From positions 1 to 56,154 of the forward strand of contig CALKRW010000056.1 in NCBI GenBank assembly GCA_937989585.1: 56,154 nucleotides of DNA, read 5' to 3'. Every line of letters starts with the position of its first letter. Within the stretch, counting starts at the first letter, position 1. The notes under the pieces are model-generated. The model worked only from the letters and a program-made list of their open reading frames with translations, ran no database searches and had not been told where the DNA came from. This DNA comes from an uncultured Porphyromonadaceae bacterium. GTDB taxonomy: Bacteria > Bacteroidota > Bacteroidia > Bacteroidales > Muribaculaceae. The translations under genes and the position numbers were made by a program. Below, one piece after another: positions 1-8,030 of the stretch.

Positions 1-2
1 AG

Positions 3-443
3 CTGATTATGAAGTCAATCCACAAGCAGAACAAGCGCGAAATCAAGCATATCGGGTCAAAGCGTTTCGGTGTGCAGTTCCTTCTGAAATCCATCTATGC
101 CAACAACGGACTGCTGTATTTCCACACTGAACTGAAAAACACCTCCAACATTCCTTTCGATGTCGATTTTGTATCGTTCAAAGTTGTGGATAAGAAGGTT
201 ATCAAGCGTACCGCGATGCAGGAGCAGGTTTTGGAACCTCTACGCGCCCAGAACTATGTCGTGGTAGTTCCTGCCAAATCCTCTGAACGCACTGTGTTTG
301 CGCTGGAGAAATTCACCATTCCCGATGACAAGCAGCTTGTGATTGAGGTCGCCGAGAAGGAAGGTGGTCGCCATCAGTCTTTCGTGGTGGAGAACGAGGA
401 TATTGTTAGAGCCAACGTAATCGACGAACTTTCAATCCAATAA
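3..443 (+). CDS. traN: Conjugative transposon protein TraN, C-terminal part (5' end outside window)
   Basis: The frame is open to the left edge of the window, so the ATG at 9 is probably internal and only the last ~145 residues are seen; full-length TraN proteins are roughly twice as long. The segment is all-beta in character and carries family landmarks such as IPFDVDFV, FTIPDDKQLVIEV and EKEGGRH, typical of the DUF4138/TraN C-terminal region. TraN is a periplasmic/outer-membrane component of the Bacteroidetes conjugation (type IV secretion) channel. Family membership is recognised from sequence; the role is family knowledge. traO follows after 3 bp, as in other Bacteroides elements, so this is one tra operon. 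Confidence 0.85.
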   Translation: MIMKSIHKQNKREIKHIGSKRFGVQFLLKSIYANNGLLYFHTELKNTSNIPFDVDFVSFKVVDKKVIKRTAMQEQVLEPLRAQNYVVVVPAKSSERTVFALEKFTIPDDKQLVIEVAEKEGGRHQSFVVENEDIVRANVIDELSIQ

Positions 444-446
444 TCT

Positions 447-1028
447 ATGAGAAAAGCGATGATTATCTTCGCTGCCGTGCTTGCCCTCTGCGGAGGGCAG
501 GCAATGGCCCAGCGATGCCTCCCCGGTATGTCTGCGGTGGAAATAAAGGCTGATATGGCAGACGGTTTCTATACCGGTAATTCCCGCGACTGCGGCTATT
601 CATTCGGAGTGTTTTACTCGGTGTTCAAGGGTGGAGCGAACACTTGGAGTTTCGGCGCCGAGTATCTCCAGACCTACAAACCTTACGCAGAAAAGGGGCG
701 TATCCCCGTTGCGCAGTTCACGGCGGAGGCTGGATACAATCTGCACCTTGTCAGCGATTATTCGCAGACATTCCACCTATATGGCGGTTTATCGGCTCTC
801 GGCGGCTATGAAACGGTAAACTGGGGCAAACACACCCTGTCCGACGGCTCCACGCTCCACAACGGCGACGCCTTCATCTATGGCGGTGCGCTCACTCTCT
901 CGGCGGATTTCTATCTCTCGGACAAAATCGCGCTAACAGCAAATGTTAAGGAGCGGTTTGTATTCGGCAACTCAACGGGGCATTTCCATACGCAGTATGG
1001 TGTCGGTATCAAATTCATAATCGAGTGA
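447..1028 (+). CDS. traO: Conjugative transposon protein TraO
   Basis: 193 residues, starting with a signal peptide (charged MRK, hydrophobic core, cleavage near QAMA-QR). The mature start QRCLPGMSAVEIKADM and the later glycine/aromatic alternation suggest a small outer-membrane beta-barrel, as expected of the TraO family of Bacteroidetes conjugation systems. It lies 3 bp after traN and 3 bp before the next gene, so translation is probably coupled. It is an envelope component of the mating apparatus; its exact function is not known. Length is normal for the family. Confidence 0.88.
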   Translation: MRKAMIIFAAVLALCGGQAMAQRCLPGMSAVEIKADMADGFYTGNSRDCGYSFGVFYSVFKGGANTWSFGAEYLQTYKPYAEKGRIPVAQFTAEAGYNLHLVSDYSQTFHLYGGLSALGGYETVNWGKHTLSDGSTLHNGDAFIYGGALTLSADFYLSDKIALTANVKERFVFGNSTGHFHTQYGVGIKFIIE

Positions 1029-1031
1029 GCT

Positions 1032-1496
1032 ATGGGTATAAAAGTATTCGACCTTGACATACACAATCTGCCACTCGCAGATTTCATGCGGGCTATGGGC
1101 TATGAGCCGACAGCACGCGACGGCAACCGTCTGACATACGACAGTCCGTATTCATCCAACGGCTCAATCGTCGTGGATACCGAAAAGAACGGCTGGTACG
1201 ACAAGCAGGAGCCGGAGAAATGCTACGGCGGAATATACGACCTCGCCTATGAGATAACCGGCAGTTGCAACCGCTCGGAATTAAATCTTTTCATCGCAGT
1301 CGAGATGAAAAAGATTATGGATTTCAAATGTTACGAAGTTATGGGTAACGGCGAGAGTGCCAATGCTGATATGATACTGGCAATGCCTGTCAAGAACAAA
1401 GATGGCAAAAGAGCCGATGCCGATCAGGAGCAGAAGCAGAAAGCGGAACTGCCCAAGCAGGAGGCGGCGAAGTCCAAACGAAAAATGCGCTTTTAG
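1032..1496 (+). CDS. Degenerate copy of the TraP primase N-terminal domain
   Basis: 154 residues. Residues ~5-75 align with residues ~3-73 of the primase encoded just downstream: both have an 'L-ADF/VDF-R-G-PT-RD' stretch, then 'PY', then 'V-KN-WYD/WFD', then a GG-(I/D)-(Y/F) segment ending in TG. It therefore looks like a tandem duplication of the CHC2-like N-domain without the Toprim half. No zinc ligands (Cys/His) are visible at the positions used by canonical CHC2 fingers. The C-terminus is low-complexity, rich in Lys, Gln and Ala, and ends in basic residues, which could bind nucleic acid. It sits 3 bp from genes on both sides in the tra operon. Function not known. Confidence 0.7.
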   Translation: MGIKVFDLDIHNLPLADFMRAMGYEPTARDGNRLTYDSPYSSNGSIVVDTEKNGWYDKQEPEKCYGGIYDLAYEITGSCNRSELNLFIAVEMKKIMDFKCYEVMGNGESANADMILAMPVKNKDGKRADADQEQKQKAELPKQEAAKSKRKMRF

Positions 1497-1499
1497 CCT

Positions 1500-2366
1500 A
1501 TGGATATAGACGCTATCAAAGAAATATCCCTTGTGGATTTCCTGCACCGCCTCGGCTGCGATCCGACCGGACGCGACAGCAAGGGTCTGTGGTTCTACGC
1601 GCCGTACCGCAACGAGAGAAAACCCTCTTTCCATGTCAACCCGCGTAAAAACGTATGGTTCGATTTCGGTACGGGCGAAGGCGGCGACATCTTCACGCTC
1701 GCCGGTGTATTGTCTGGCAAGACGGATTTCGTTGAGCAGGCACGTTATATAGCCGAAAAGATGGATATGCCCGTGGCAGAGCCTTACAAACCAGTACCGT
1801 TTATCGAGGAACCGACATTTGAAAATGTGGCAATATCCCGGTTGGAGTCGCCCGCGTTGCTCCGCTACTTAGAACAGCGCGGCATACCGAAAGAGATTGC
1901 ACAACGCTACTGCGTGCAGGTGGACTATGAGTTGCACGGCAAAAGGTATTACGCCATCGGCTTTGAGAACAACGCACATGGATTTGAGCTTAGAAATCCA
2001 TTTTTTAAGGGAAGTTATCCGCCAAAGAACATTACCCGTATATCCGGCGGCAATCCACGATGCAACGTGTTCGAGGGCTTCATAGACTTCCTTTCGGCTG
2101 AACGCCTCGGCTACAACGACGGCAACGACAGTATTGTGCTTAACTCCGTGGCTAATGTCGGAAAGGCAATCCCGGCTCTTGCGGAATACCCGCTGATACT
2201 GTGCTATCTCGACAACGACACCGCCGGACGTGCCACAGTCGCCAGACTGCGCCGCGAGTTCGGCGACAGGGTGAGCGACAAATCCGCGCTCTATCCCGAC
2301 CACAAGGATCTGAACGATTACCTGCAATCGCTTACTCCCAAGAAAACATCAAAACTCAGACTCTAA
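1500..2366 (+). CDS. traP: TraP-type DNA primase (CHC2-like plus Toprim domain)
   Basis: 288 residues. The N-terminal ~75 residues resemble a CHC2 primase finger, with LWFYAPYRNERKPSFHV followed by WFDFGTGEGGDIFTL, but the usual Cys/His zinc ligands are replaced, as is common in Bacteroides TraP. The C-terminal half is a Toprim domain: the acidic glutamate is E192 in VFEGFIDF and the DxD motif is YLDNDTAG (238-240). It would prime synthesis on the transferred single strand after conjugation. Operon position between the duplicated N-domain and traQ is as expected for such elements. Catalysis is inferred from the intact Toprim residues. Confidence 0.88.
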   Translation: MDIDAIKEISLVDFLHRLGCDPTGRDSKGLWFYAPYRNERKPSFHVNPRKNVWFDFGTGEGGDIFTLAGVLSGKTDFVEQARYIAEKMDMPVAEPYKPVPFIEEPTFENVAISRLESPALLRYLEQRGIPKEIAQRYCVQVDYELHGKRYYAIGFENNAHGFELRNPFFKGSYPPKNITRISGGNPRCNVFEGFIDFLSAERLGYNDGNDSIVLNSVANVGKAIPALAEYPLILCYLDNDTAGRATVARLRREFGDRVSDKSALYPDHKDLNDYLQSLTPKKTSKLRL

Positions 2367-2381
2367 AAACCAGACACTAAA

Positions 2382-2885
2382 ATGAAAAAATCCAATAAAA
2401 AATCATTCGGCTTAATCGCCGTCCTATCCCTCGTCATAGCTGCCGTGTGCAGCCTCGCATCCTGTTCAGACGATCTTGACGTGCAGCAGTCCTATCCGTT
2501 CACGGTGGAAGTGATGCCCTATGCAGACAAAATCACGCAGGGGCAGACCGTGGAACTGCGCTTTGAAATCAAGCCGGAGGGCAACTACACCAACACCCTC
2601 TACACAATTCGGTATTTTCAATATGACGGCGAAGGCACTCTCAAGCTCGTCGATGGCCCGGTACTTGTCAACAACGACCGTGTTCTTCTGGAAAGCAAGA
2701 CATTCCGGCTCAACTATACAGCCAGGAGTGCAGATGCCCATAAATTCCTCGTGGTGATTGAAGACAATTTCGGCTCTACCCCGTGGGAGCAGACCTTCGA
2801 GTTCAACGGCAAGGATAAAGGCGATGATAACGATGGCACAATCATCGGCCCGGTTGTAGGCCCCGTAACTCCGGTTATCCGATGA
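2382..2885 (+). CDS. traQ: Conjugative transposon lipoprotein TraQ (DUF3872)
   Basis: 167 residues. A lipoprotein signal peptide ends at the lipobox SLASC, followed by DD. The body is a single beta-rich domain (PFTVEVMPYADKITQGQTVELRF, later FLVVIEDNFG) characteristic of TraQ/DUF3872. The C-terminus is a short flexible Gly/Pro/Val tail. It is probably anchored in the outer or inner membrane as part of the mating channel; the specific role is unknown. The stop codon overlaps the next start (ATGA), indicating translational coupling to the lysozyme gene. Confidence 0.85.
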   Translation: MKKSNKKSFGLIAVLSLVIAAVCSLASCSDDLDVQQSYPFTVEVMPYADKITQGQTVELRFEIKPEGNYTNTLYTIRYFQYDGEGTLKLVDGPVLVNNDRVLLESKTFRLNYTARSADAHKFLVVIEDNFGSTPWEQTFEFNGKDKGDDNDGTIIGPVVGPVTPVIR

Positions 2886-3373
2886 AGAAACTGATGCTAT
2901 TCTTCGTGGCGTTGCTGTCCCTTGTGGCGGCAACGCCCGCCGCCAACGCCAAGAGGTCAATAATGGAGCTGCCGCCGTTTGAACGTGCCGTGCTGATAAT
3001 AAAAAAGTTTGAGACACTCCACAAACCGAAACACTGGCCCTATGTCGGCTACGGTCACCAAGTCCAGCCGGGAGAACCTTACCGCCGTGGCGTGCAGCTC
3101 ACCGAAAGACAAGCAGACGCACTATTACGGAAAGACCTCCGCAAGTTCTGCGCCCTGTATTCACAGTACGGCAAGGATTCAATCCTGTTAGCCTGCCTCG
3201 CCTACAACTGCGGTCCCGGTGTCGTCAACAAAAGCAGCGTACTGAAAAAGCTGAAAGCCGGCAACCGCGACATCTTCAAAGCCTATACCGCCCACTGCCG
3301 CTATAATGGCAAATTCCACAAGCAACTATACCAACGCCGGATTATGGAAATTATGGTATTGTTCCAGAAATAA
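2882..3373 (+). CDS. Conjugation-associated lysozyme-like glycoside hydrolase
   Basis: 163 residues with an N-terminal signal peptide (cleavage near ANA-KR). The motif FERAVLIIKKFETLHKP, followed by WPYVGYGH, matches the T4-lysozyme/GH24 pattern in which a Glu sits before a GYGH segment; the later LACLAYNCGPGVV is the conserved helix of the same fold. It would cleave peptidoglycan locally to let the conjugation channel pass through the wall. It is the last gene of the + tra operon, overlapping traQ by 4 bp. The catalytic Glu is inferred from the alignment pattern. Confidence 0.82.
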   Translation: MKKLMLFFVALLSLVAATPAANAKRSIMELPPFERAVLIIKKFETLHKPKHWPYVGYGHQVQPGEPYRRGVQLTERQADALLRKDLRKFCALYSQYGKDSILLACLAYNCGPGVVNKSSVLKKLKAGNRDIFKAYTAHCRYNGKFHKQLYQRRIMEIMVLFQK

Positions 3374-3442
3374 TCTGATTTGCGCAAGCAATTATCATGC
3401 ACCAATGCCGCCTGTGGCGGCCGAAATTTTCAGCGAAAATCA

Positions 3443-3473
3443 ATGGAGCGACTTCATCACGAGGTCGCTCCAT
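3443..3473. terminator. Hairpin between convergent operons
   Basis: Perfect 10-bp inverted repeat (3443-3452 and 3464-3473) with an 11-nt loop, between the lysozyme and the minus-strand DUF3873 gene. There is no long T-run, but the minus side continues into TGATTTTCG. Position suggests a bidirectional terminator. Confidence 0.5.
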
Positions 3474-3503
3474 CTGCTATATTACGACTTGGCAAATTAT
3501 ATC

Positions 3504-3722
3504 TCAGTTGTTGATTTTCTTGTTGAGCCATTCATCACGGCGTTGTCTGCACTCTTTGAGTGTACCAGCCACGCAGGAGAACAATTCCCCATCGGTGTGG
3601 CGATAGTCGTATTGGCAGTGCTTTTTTCGTCTTGTACCATATCCGGTGTAGAACACCTCGTATTGTTCAGTGCCGGGAGTGGTGGTTGTGCTTACTCCGT
3701 GGGCGGTCATTTTCGTTGCCAT
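3504..3722 (-). CDS. DUF3873 family small conjugative-element protein
   Basis: 72 residues. The block QYDYRHTDGELFSCVA, followed by L-EC-RRDEWL, is the signature of DUF3873, a family found almost only on Bacteroidetes conjugative transposons. It has no signal peptide or membrane segment, so it is a small cytoplasmic protein. It is the distal gene of the minus-strand PcfK-PcfJ block. Function unknown. Confidence 0.75.
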   Translation of the reverse strand: MATKMTAHGVSTTTTPGTEQYEVFYTGYGTRRKKHCQYDYRHTDGELFSCVAGTLKECRQRRDEWLNKKINN

Positions 3723-3733
3723 ATCTTCAAGTT

Positions 3734-3991
3734 TTAGAATTTTACAAATATCATACGTTGTTCAAATGGTTGTTCAGGGTCGCTGACCTTGCGTTGTTTT
3801 ACCCAAAAGTGGTGTTTGCCGAAGCCATAGACAAAGTATCTGTCAAGGTCGCTACGAAGGGCATATGCCGAGATTGTTTCTCGCAATTCCTTTTCGTCTT
3901 TCGTAAGCACTATGCGGTTTATCAGTTCAAGGACTGTTTCACGCACCTTGTTGTCAAAATCAAATATCAGACTTTCAATTATTACGTTCAT
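3734..3991 (-). CDS. Small hypothetical protein of the conjugative element
   Basis: 85 residues, not recognised. The first ~45 residues are predicted helical and acidic (FDNKVRETVLELINRIV, then KDEKELRETIS). A tyrosine/phenylalanine-rich stretch with basic residues follows (DRYFVYGFGKHHFWVKQR). It lies 11 bp upstream of the DUF3873 gene and downstream of PcfJ on the same strand, so it is probably co-transcribed. No function can be assigned. Confidence 0.55.
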   Translation of the reverse strand: MNVIIESLIFDFDNKVRETVLELINRIVLTKDEKELRETISAYALRSDLDRYFVYGFGKHHFWVKQRKVSDPEQPFEQRMIFVKF

Positions 3992-4007
3992 AATAGGTGG
4001 GTTTTAT

Positions 4008-4033
4008 GACCTGCGCCTTTGCTGACGCAGGTC
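4008..4033. other. Stem-loop in the leader between PcfJ and the small gene
   Basis: Perfect 8-bp inverted repeat (4008-4015 and 4026-4033) with a 10-nt loop, immediately after the PcfJ stop on the minus strand. No T-run follows, so it may be an mRNA processing or attenuation element rather than a terminator. Confidence 0.35.
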
Positions 4034-4043
4034 GGGTTAGACA

Positions 4044-5354
4044 TTAGGCGGTCATTCTCTCCTTGATTAGTCGGGCGTTAGAGTTCACAAGGTCGATGAT
4101 GCGCTTGTGGTATTCGGTGTCCTTGTTATATTTGCCGTGGCACTGCACCACTTTAAGGGTCTGCAAGTCAACCTCTACGGTCTCTATTATGGTATCGCCA
4201 ATCCTTGCCGACAATACCAGCGTGTTCTTTTTAAGGTAGTAGGACGATGAGAATACGCAGATGTGCTGGGTGTTACCCTCGTGGCAGTATTCCTCTATGC
4301 TCTCAAGCACTTTCACCGTTATTTCATTGTCGGAGATTACCAGACCGAAGAACTTGGATTTTTGAGCCTTGAACTGTTCCTCGTTCTCTTTCTCTCGGAG
4401 CAGTCTTTCCTCGGCTCTCCTGCGCTCGGCATCCTCACGCTCCCTTCTGCGCCTGTCCTCTATCTTTCGGCTCAATCCGTCGTGCGCCTCTATAAAATCT
4501 TCGGGGCAGATGTTCTTGGGATTGCGGAGGTCTTTGCCGAGGTTCTTCAACATCAGCAGATAGTCGCACCACATTCCGATGTTGTTGATATGATAGCGGT
4601 GGCGTTTGGCGATAAGGTACGATGCCCAAAATTTATCCGCGTTGTCGGGATTGGAGAGAAAGTATTTCATTTCCTCAATCTCTCCGGCTTTCATCAGTGT
4701 CTCTATTCTTGGGTCGGCAAGCAGAGCCTTGAAAAGTCTGACGGGGGATATTCCATAGAAATTGCCCTTGAAGCCGTTGCGTTTGAGTTGTGGAATGACC
4801 GACATTCTCGGATAGACCTCACTCCATGCCACAACATCATCATACAGTGGGTTGTGCGGGCGTATCTCCATATCGCTCCAATAAGACCAGCAGTCGCAGT
4901 AATGGAAAGTAAATCCACGGAGCAGAGCCATGTCGGTAACTTTGCCTTCCGGAGAAATCCACCTTTGCACGACCTCCTGACAATAGAGTTGCCTGACTTC
5001 TCCCTTACGGCTTTCGCTCGTTATCTGCGACACACGGATTACTTGAAAACCCTTGTGTGCTGTTATGACGCTGAAATATGCGGTTTCCTTATGGGTGCGT
5101 TTGCGAGTGTCCTTCACTTTCAGTTCAGTTCCGCAGTGAGGGCATTTGCAACCTGCGACAGTGTCGCAAAGATTGCCTTTCTCGCCTTTCCAAACGTGTC
5201 CGCAGTCGGAGCAGGTCATTGTTCCGCTATTGGTACGATAGGCGAAATGCTCAAAGCAGTGGCGGTATGCCCATTTCTCTTGTGTGGCGGTTATGGGGTG
5301 CAGTGTGGCGGATAGTCCTGCCACTTGCTTTTGTAATGCTGTCTTGGGTTTCAT
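4044..5354 (-). CDS. pcfJ: PcfJ-domain protein
   Basis: 436 residues. The N-terminal third has a zinc-ribbon-like arrangement of two CxxC pairs (TCSDCGHVW and CKCPHCGTEL). The central region contains FHYCDCWSYWSDMEIRPHNPLYD, and the segment before residue ~290 (CDYLLMLKNLGKDLRNPKNICP) is the PcfJ core. A charged coiled-coil follows (runs of Glu/Arg after SRKIEDRRRRER). PcfJ-like proteins were first named on the enterococcal plasmid pCF10 and are common on Bacteroidetes mobile elements; their biochemical role is unknown. Its pair gene pcfK starts immediately upstream (12 bp), as usual. Confidence 0.82.
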   Translation of the reverse strand: MKPKTALQKQVAGLSATLHPITATQEKWAYRHCFEHFAYRTNSGTMTCSDCGHVWKGEKGNLCDTVAGCKCPHCGTELKVKDTRKRTHKETAYFSVITAHKGFQVIRVSQITSESRKGEVRQLYCQEVVQRWISPEGKVTDMALLRGFTFHYCDCWSYWSDMEIRPHNPLYDDVVAWSEVYPRMSVIPQLKRNGFKGNFYGISPVRLFKALLADPRIETLMKAGEIEEMKYFLSNPDNADKFWASYLIAKRHRYHINNIGMWCDYLLMLKNLGKDLRNPKNICPEDFIEAHDGLSRKIEDRRRREREDAERRRAEERLLREKENEEQFKAQKSKFFGLVISDNEITVKVLESIEEYCHEGNTQHICVFSSSYYLKKNTLVLSARIGDTIIETVEVDLQTLKVVQCHGKYNKDTEYHKRIIDLVNSNARLIKERMTA

Positions 5355-5366
5355 AGCCGTAATGTT

Positions 5367-5807
5367 TTAGAAGTCAAAAAGACTGGGTTGTGCGATTTGG
5401 GGATTGTTCTCGGTGGTTTTCTTTTCGGTGGTCTTGGGTCTGCGCATTTTAGCCATTTCCTCATCACGGAGTTTGTTGATGGCGTCCTGCCGTGCCTGTT
5501 CCTTTTCTTCCTCGGTGAGTTCTACCGTATGGTTTACCACCACTTTGCAGTTGATTGGGTTGCCGACCTCAATCTCGCTTTCCTCCCAATAGTGTACTGC
5601 CATTCCGAAGATTTCATCATCGGCAAAGCCGTTGCAACCGCTTTTCTGCACTTGGTTGATGATGTATGTAACGCAGTCCTCTACCGATTTAGAGGGGTTC
5701 GCAAAGCAGATAGCGAACAGAGCGTCATTGTCGGCTCTTTTTTCAAGATAAGCCTTGATTGTGTCGTTGAAGGCTCGTGTGCCTCGGTTTTCTCTTGTGG
5801 TTGCCAT
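5367..5807 (-). CDS. pcfK: PcfK-like protein
   Basis: 146 residues from the ATG at 5807. The longer open frame up to 5915 is rejected because it would run into the gene upstream and because the conserved family N-terminus begins at MATTRENRGTRAFNDTIK. The protein has a helical N-domain (AYLEKRADNDALFAICF), an acidic middle (ELTEEEKEQARQDAINKLRDE region) and a C-terminal PSLFDF peptide. That last peptide resembles a beta-clamp-binding motif (QxxLF type: QPSLFDF). If so, PcfK could dock on DNA polymerase III sliding clamp; this is inference. Always paired with pcfJ. Confidence 0.8.
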   Translation of the reverse strand: MATTRENRGTRAFNDTIKAYLEKRADNDALFAICFANPSKSVEDCVTYIINQVQKSGCNGFADDEIFGMAVHYWEESEIEVGNPINCKVVVNHTVELTEEEKEQARQDAINKLRDEEMAKMRRPKTTEKKTTENNPQIAQPSLFDF

Positions 5808-5821
5808 AGTCGTAAATATTT

Positions 5822-6046
5822 TTAGAGTGTTAAAATCCAATAGATTACTCCGATTGCGGTAAGGATTGAAATGAGCCAGCCTATTCCTCTCAGTATGGGT
5901 CTTGCTATCGCCCACAACGCTATCCCGATAACCGCTCCGATGATGATTGCCACCGCCTTGACCGCCCTTGTGATTATGCGGTAATGATAGGAGGATTGGC
6001 GAGCTTGCCTTGACCTAATATCTTTATGTTTTCCTGTGGCTTTCAT
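5822..6046 (-). CDS. Small two-helix membrane protein of the conjugative element
   Basis: 74 residues. A basic N-terminus (KHKDIRSRQARQ) precedes two hydrophobic segments, about residues 26-46 and 50-73 (AVAIIIGAVIGIALWAIA and GWLISILTAIGVIYWIL). It is an inner-membrane protein with a cytoplasmic basic tail. It lies 14 bp upstream of pcfK on the same strand and is probably the first gene of that block. No family recognised; the ATG at 6046 is the natural start since no upstream in-frame extension is plausible. Confidence 0.55.
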   Translation of the reverse strand: MKATGKHKDIRSRQARQSSYHYRIITRAVKAVAIIIGAVIGIALWAIARPILRGIGWLISILTAIGVIYWILTL

Positions 6047-6750
6047 ATCGGTGGGAGCTTTTTTTTAACCATGCGTCCAAAGACAGTGTGGTTGTATGAG
6101 TTGCTTGACACCTGAAAGGCGTGGGGCGGCAAAAGAGGGATGTTCGGGTCTTGACATAAAAAATACGAGCCGACGCAGGAGGTCTGGAGATTTTTTATGC
6201 CAAAGCCAAAAGAATATCCCTTCGCCACACGTTAGGTTATGGCAAGCAACTCGTACTGACCCACTTGTTGATGGTATGCCTTGTTGAGAAGGCTCCCCCG
6301 GATGAAAGCCCGTGAAAACATAAATCGTCGCCGACCCGACGGTGGCGGCGATGGAATGGAACACTGAAAAAAGAGAAATCGGTGCAGCCCCGATAAAAAA
6401 GAAGTGTGCCTCAATGACGTGGATCTGAAAGTCCCGTCATTGCGACACAGTTCTTTTCGGTGGATGCTGTTCAAGCGGTGAGTGAGGGGTCGGTCGTAAA
6501 AGTCCTTATCCGGCAAAGCGTCCCGGAACACGGACGACAGCCATTCAGTCTTATGGTGACGGCAGCGTCCCCGATGCCATTCCATAAGGCGATGGCCGTT
6601 GTCGGTGTTCAGCATTGCCCATAGGCGTGATGCGGTCAACGGGTGTCAGTGGACTTGTCCACCGTCACTTGTTGACGGCATATCGCCGCAGACACGGAAG
6701 ACCGCCCCCTCTCTCACCACTTTCTATTTATGATTCTATGATAGCTCGTA
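6047..6750. other. Non-coding, stem-loop-rich region between the conjugation block and the defence operon
   Basis: About 700 bases with no gene I can support; short open frames on both strands (for example 6232-6639 minus) have no recognisable protein character. Several inverted repeats are visible: 6324-6332 with 6344-6352 (9 bp, one wobble); 6412-6419 with 6435-6442 (8 bp perfect, flanked by an additional GTGT/ACAC pairing); a long-range 9-bp complement between 6351-6359 and 6577-6585; and a nested one at 6635-6676 (outer and inner 6-bp arms perfect, middle partly matched). This could be a structured RNA leader, an oriT-like region or a decayed gene. Confidence 0.4.
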
Positions 6751-6754
6751 TTTT

Positions 6755-6804
6755 CTTGGAATAGTCAAAAATTATCCCTAATTTTGTAGCCAACTTACGT
6801 AAGT
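6755..6804 (+). promoter_or_regulatory. Promoter and palindromic operator of the AAA/RloB operon
   Basis: A Bacteroidetes -7 element TAATTTTG lies at 6779-6786, with CTTG at 6755-6758 as the -33 element, spacing 20 nt. Immediately downstream, around the expected transcription start, is the perfect 12-bp palindrome ACTTACGTAAGT (6793-6804), extending to 18 bp with one mismatched pair. A repressor binding there would block transcription; the binding protein is not identified. Confidence 0.6.
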
Positions 6805-6830
6805 AGGTCGAATTTTAGAAAAATAGCCAA

Positions 6831-8027
6831 ATGATACGAGAATTCTGGACAGAAAATTATCTTTCCATCCGAGACCGTCAATGCTTGAACTTTGAGGCGG
6901 TCGGTGACAGCCGTGATTGGATAGGAGCTGAGGTTACCGATGGAATGTCACTTAACAAAGTAGGGGTAATATTCGGTCCCAACGCTTCAGGAAAGTCAAA
7001 TATGCTGAAGGCATTGAAGAATGTATTCAGACTGCTTTTCATATCCTCAGACAACAGAAACAAGCCGGTATGTTCAGAGGCTCCGTTTGCGCTGACTGCT
7101 GACAAACCAACGCGGATGTACGTATCTTTCTATGCCGACAGCATACGCTATGATTATACAATAGTTTATACCATTGACCGTATTATTAGGGAGGAGCTTT
7201 TGTATTATCCTAAAAAGAGCAAGTCGTTATTTTATGAAAGGGACTATACAGGTGCCGACAGCCAGTGCCGGATCAAATTTGGAACCAGCGTTGGGATAAA
7301 AGGTCGTACTCTTGACACTCTTATGGAGAATACCCTCAATAACCATTCCGTACTATCGACTTATGGGAAAGTGGCTTTGGCGGAGGATGCCTTGAAGTTG
7401 GCGACTCTTTATAACTGGATCAAAACGCATATTCATGGAATTGCAGACAACGAACCAGAACTCTCCCAACTCTTGAAAGAAGTCGAGGAAAATCCCCGGA
7501 AGAAAAGGTTTTTCCTTGAAATGCTGAAGAAAGCCGATTTCAACATAACGGGCTTTTCTGTGGTATCAAATGGAGATTCAGAAAAGGTGGAATTCGTCAA
7601 CTCATCAAACGATGGTGTCTTTAGCTTGTCCGAAGCCACACAATCATCAGGCACCATCAAGTATCTGCAAGACCTTAGGTATCTCTATGATGCAATTTCG
7701 GGAGAACATATATATATGCTTGACGAACTTGGCGAAGATCTCCATTATGACCTCCTATTCTATTATATGCAGGTGTTTATTGCCAATTCCGGCAAATCGC
7801 AACTATTCTTCACATCGCAGGAAATGACGCTGCTTTCGGAGGATCTTTTCAATGATAACCGTCAGACCATCTGGTTTGTAGAAAAATCAGCAGAAACAGC
7901 ATCTTCTGAATATACACGTGCCGACAAGCTGGGATTGCACAAAAATAATTCGCTATACAATGCCTATCGCATCGGTAAGTTCGGAGCGAAACCGGTTCTG
8001 GGTTCTCCTTTCATAAATCTTGATTGA
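6831..8027 (+). CDS. AAA15-type ATPase of a two-gene defence-like system (AbiLi/RloA-like)
   Basis: 398 residues. The N-terminus (MIREFWTENYLSIRDRQCLNF) is typical of the OLD/ABC-like AAA15 family. Walker A is GPNASGKS (49-56), the signature-like helix is LSEATQSSGT (265-275) and Walker B is MLDELGEDLH (D298, E299). The position of the usual H-loop histidine reads FTSQEMTLL, so that His appears to be replaced. Such ATPases paired with RloB-type proteins occur as abortive-infection modules (AbiL-like). It would sense infection or DNA ends and control the partner nuclease; this is family knowledge, not shown here. The partner gene starts 3 bp downstream. Confidence 0.8.
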   Translation: MIREFWTENYLSIRDRQCLNFEAVGDSRDWIGAEVTDGMSLNKVGVIFGPNASGKSNMLKALKNVFRLLFISSDNRNKPVCSEAPFALTADKPTRMYVSFYADSIRYDYTIVYTIDRIIREELLYYPKKSKSLFYERDYTGADSQCRIKFGTSVGIKGRTLDTLMENTLNNHSVLSTYGKVALAEDALKLATLYNWIKTHIHGIADNEPELSQLLKEVEENPRKKRFFLEMLKKADFNITGFSVVSNGDSEKVEFVNSSNDGVFSLSEATQSSGTIKYLQDLRYLYDAISGEHIYMLDELGEDLHYDLLFYYMQVFIANSGKSQLFFTSQEMTLLSEDLFNDNRQTIWFVEKSAETASSEYTRADKLGLHKNNSLYNAYRIGKFGAKPVLGSPFINLD

Positions 8028-8030
8028 GCC

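Noticed and set aside
4263..5315. 350-codon + strand open frame opposite pcfJ
   Set aside because: It lies antisense to a well-recognised PcfJ gene and has no domain signal; the length reflects the codon bias of the real gene.
5808..5915. Extended PcfK start
   Set aside because: Would overlap the small membrane-protein gene by nearly 100 bp, and the family N-terminus begins at 5807.
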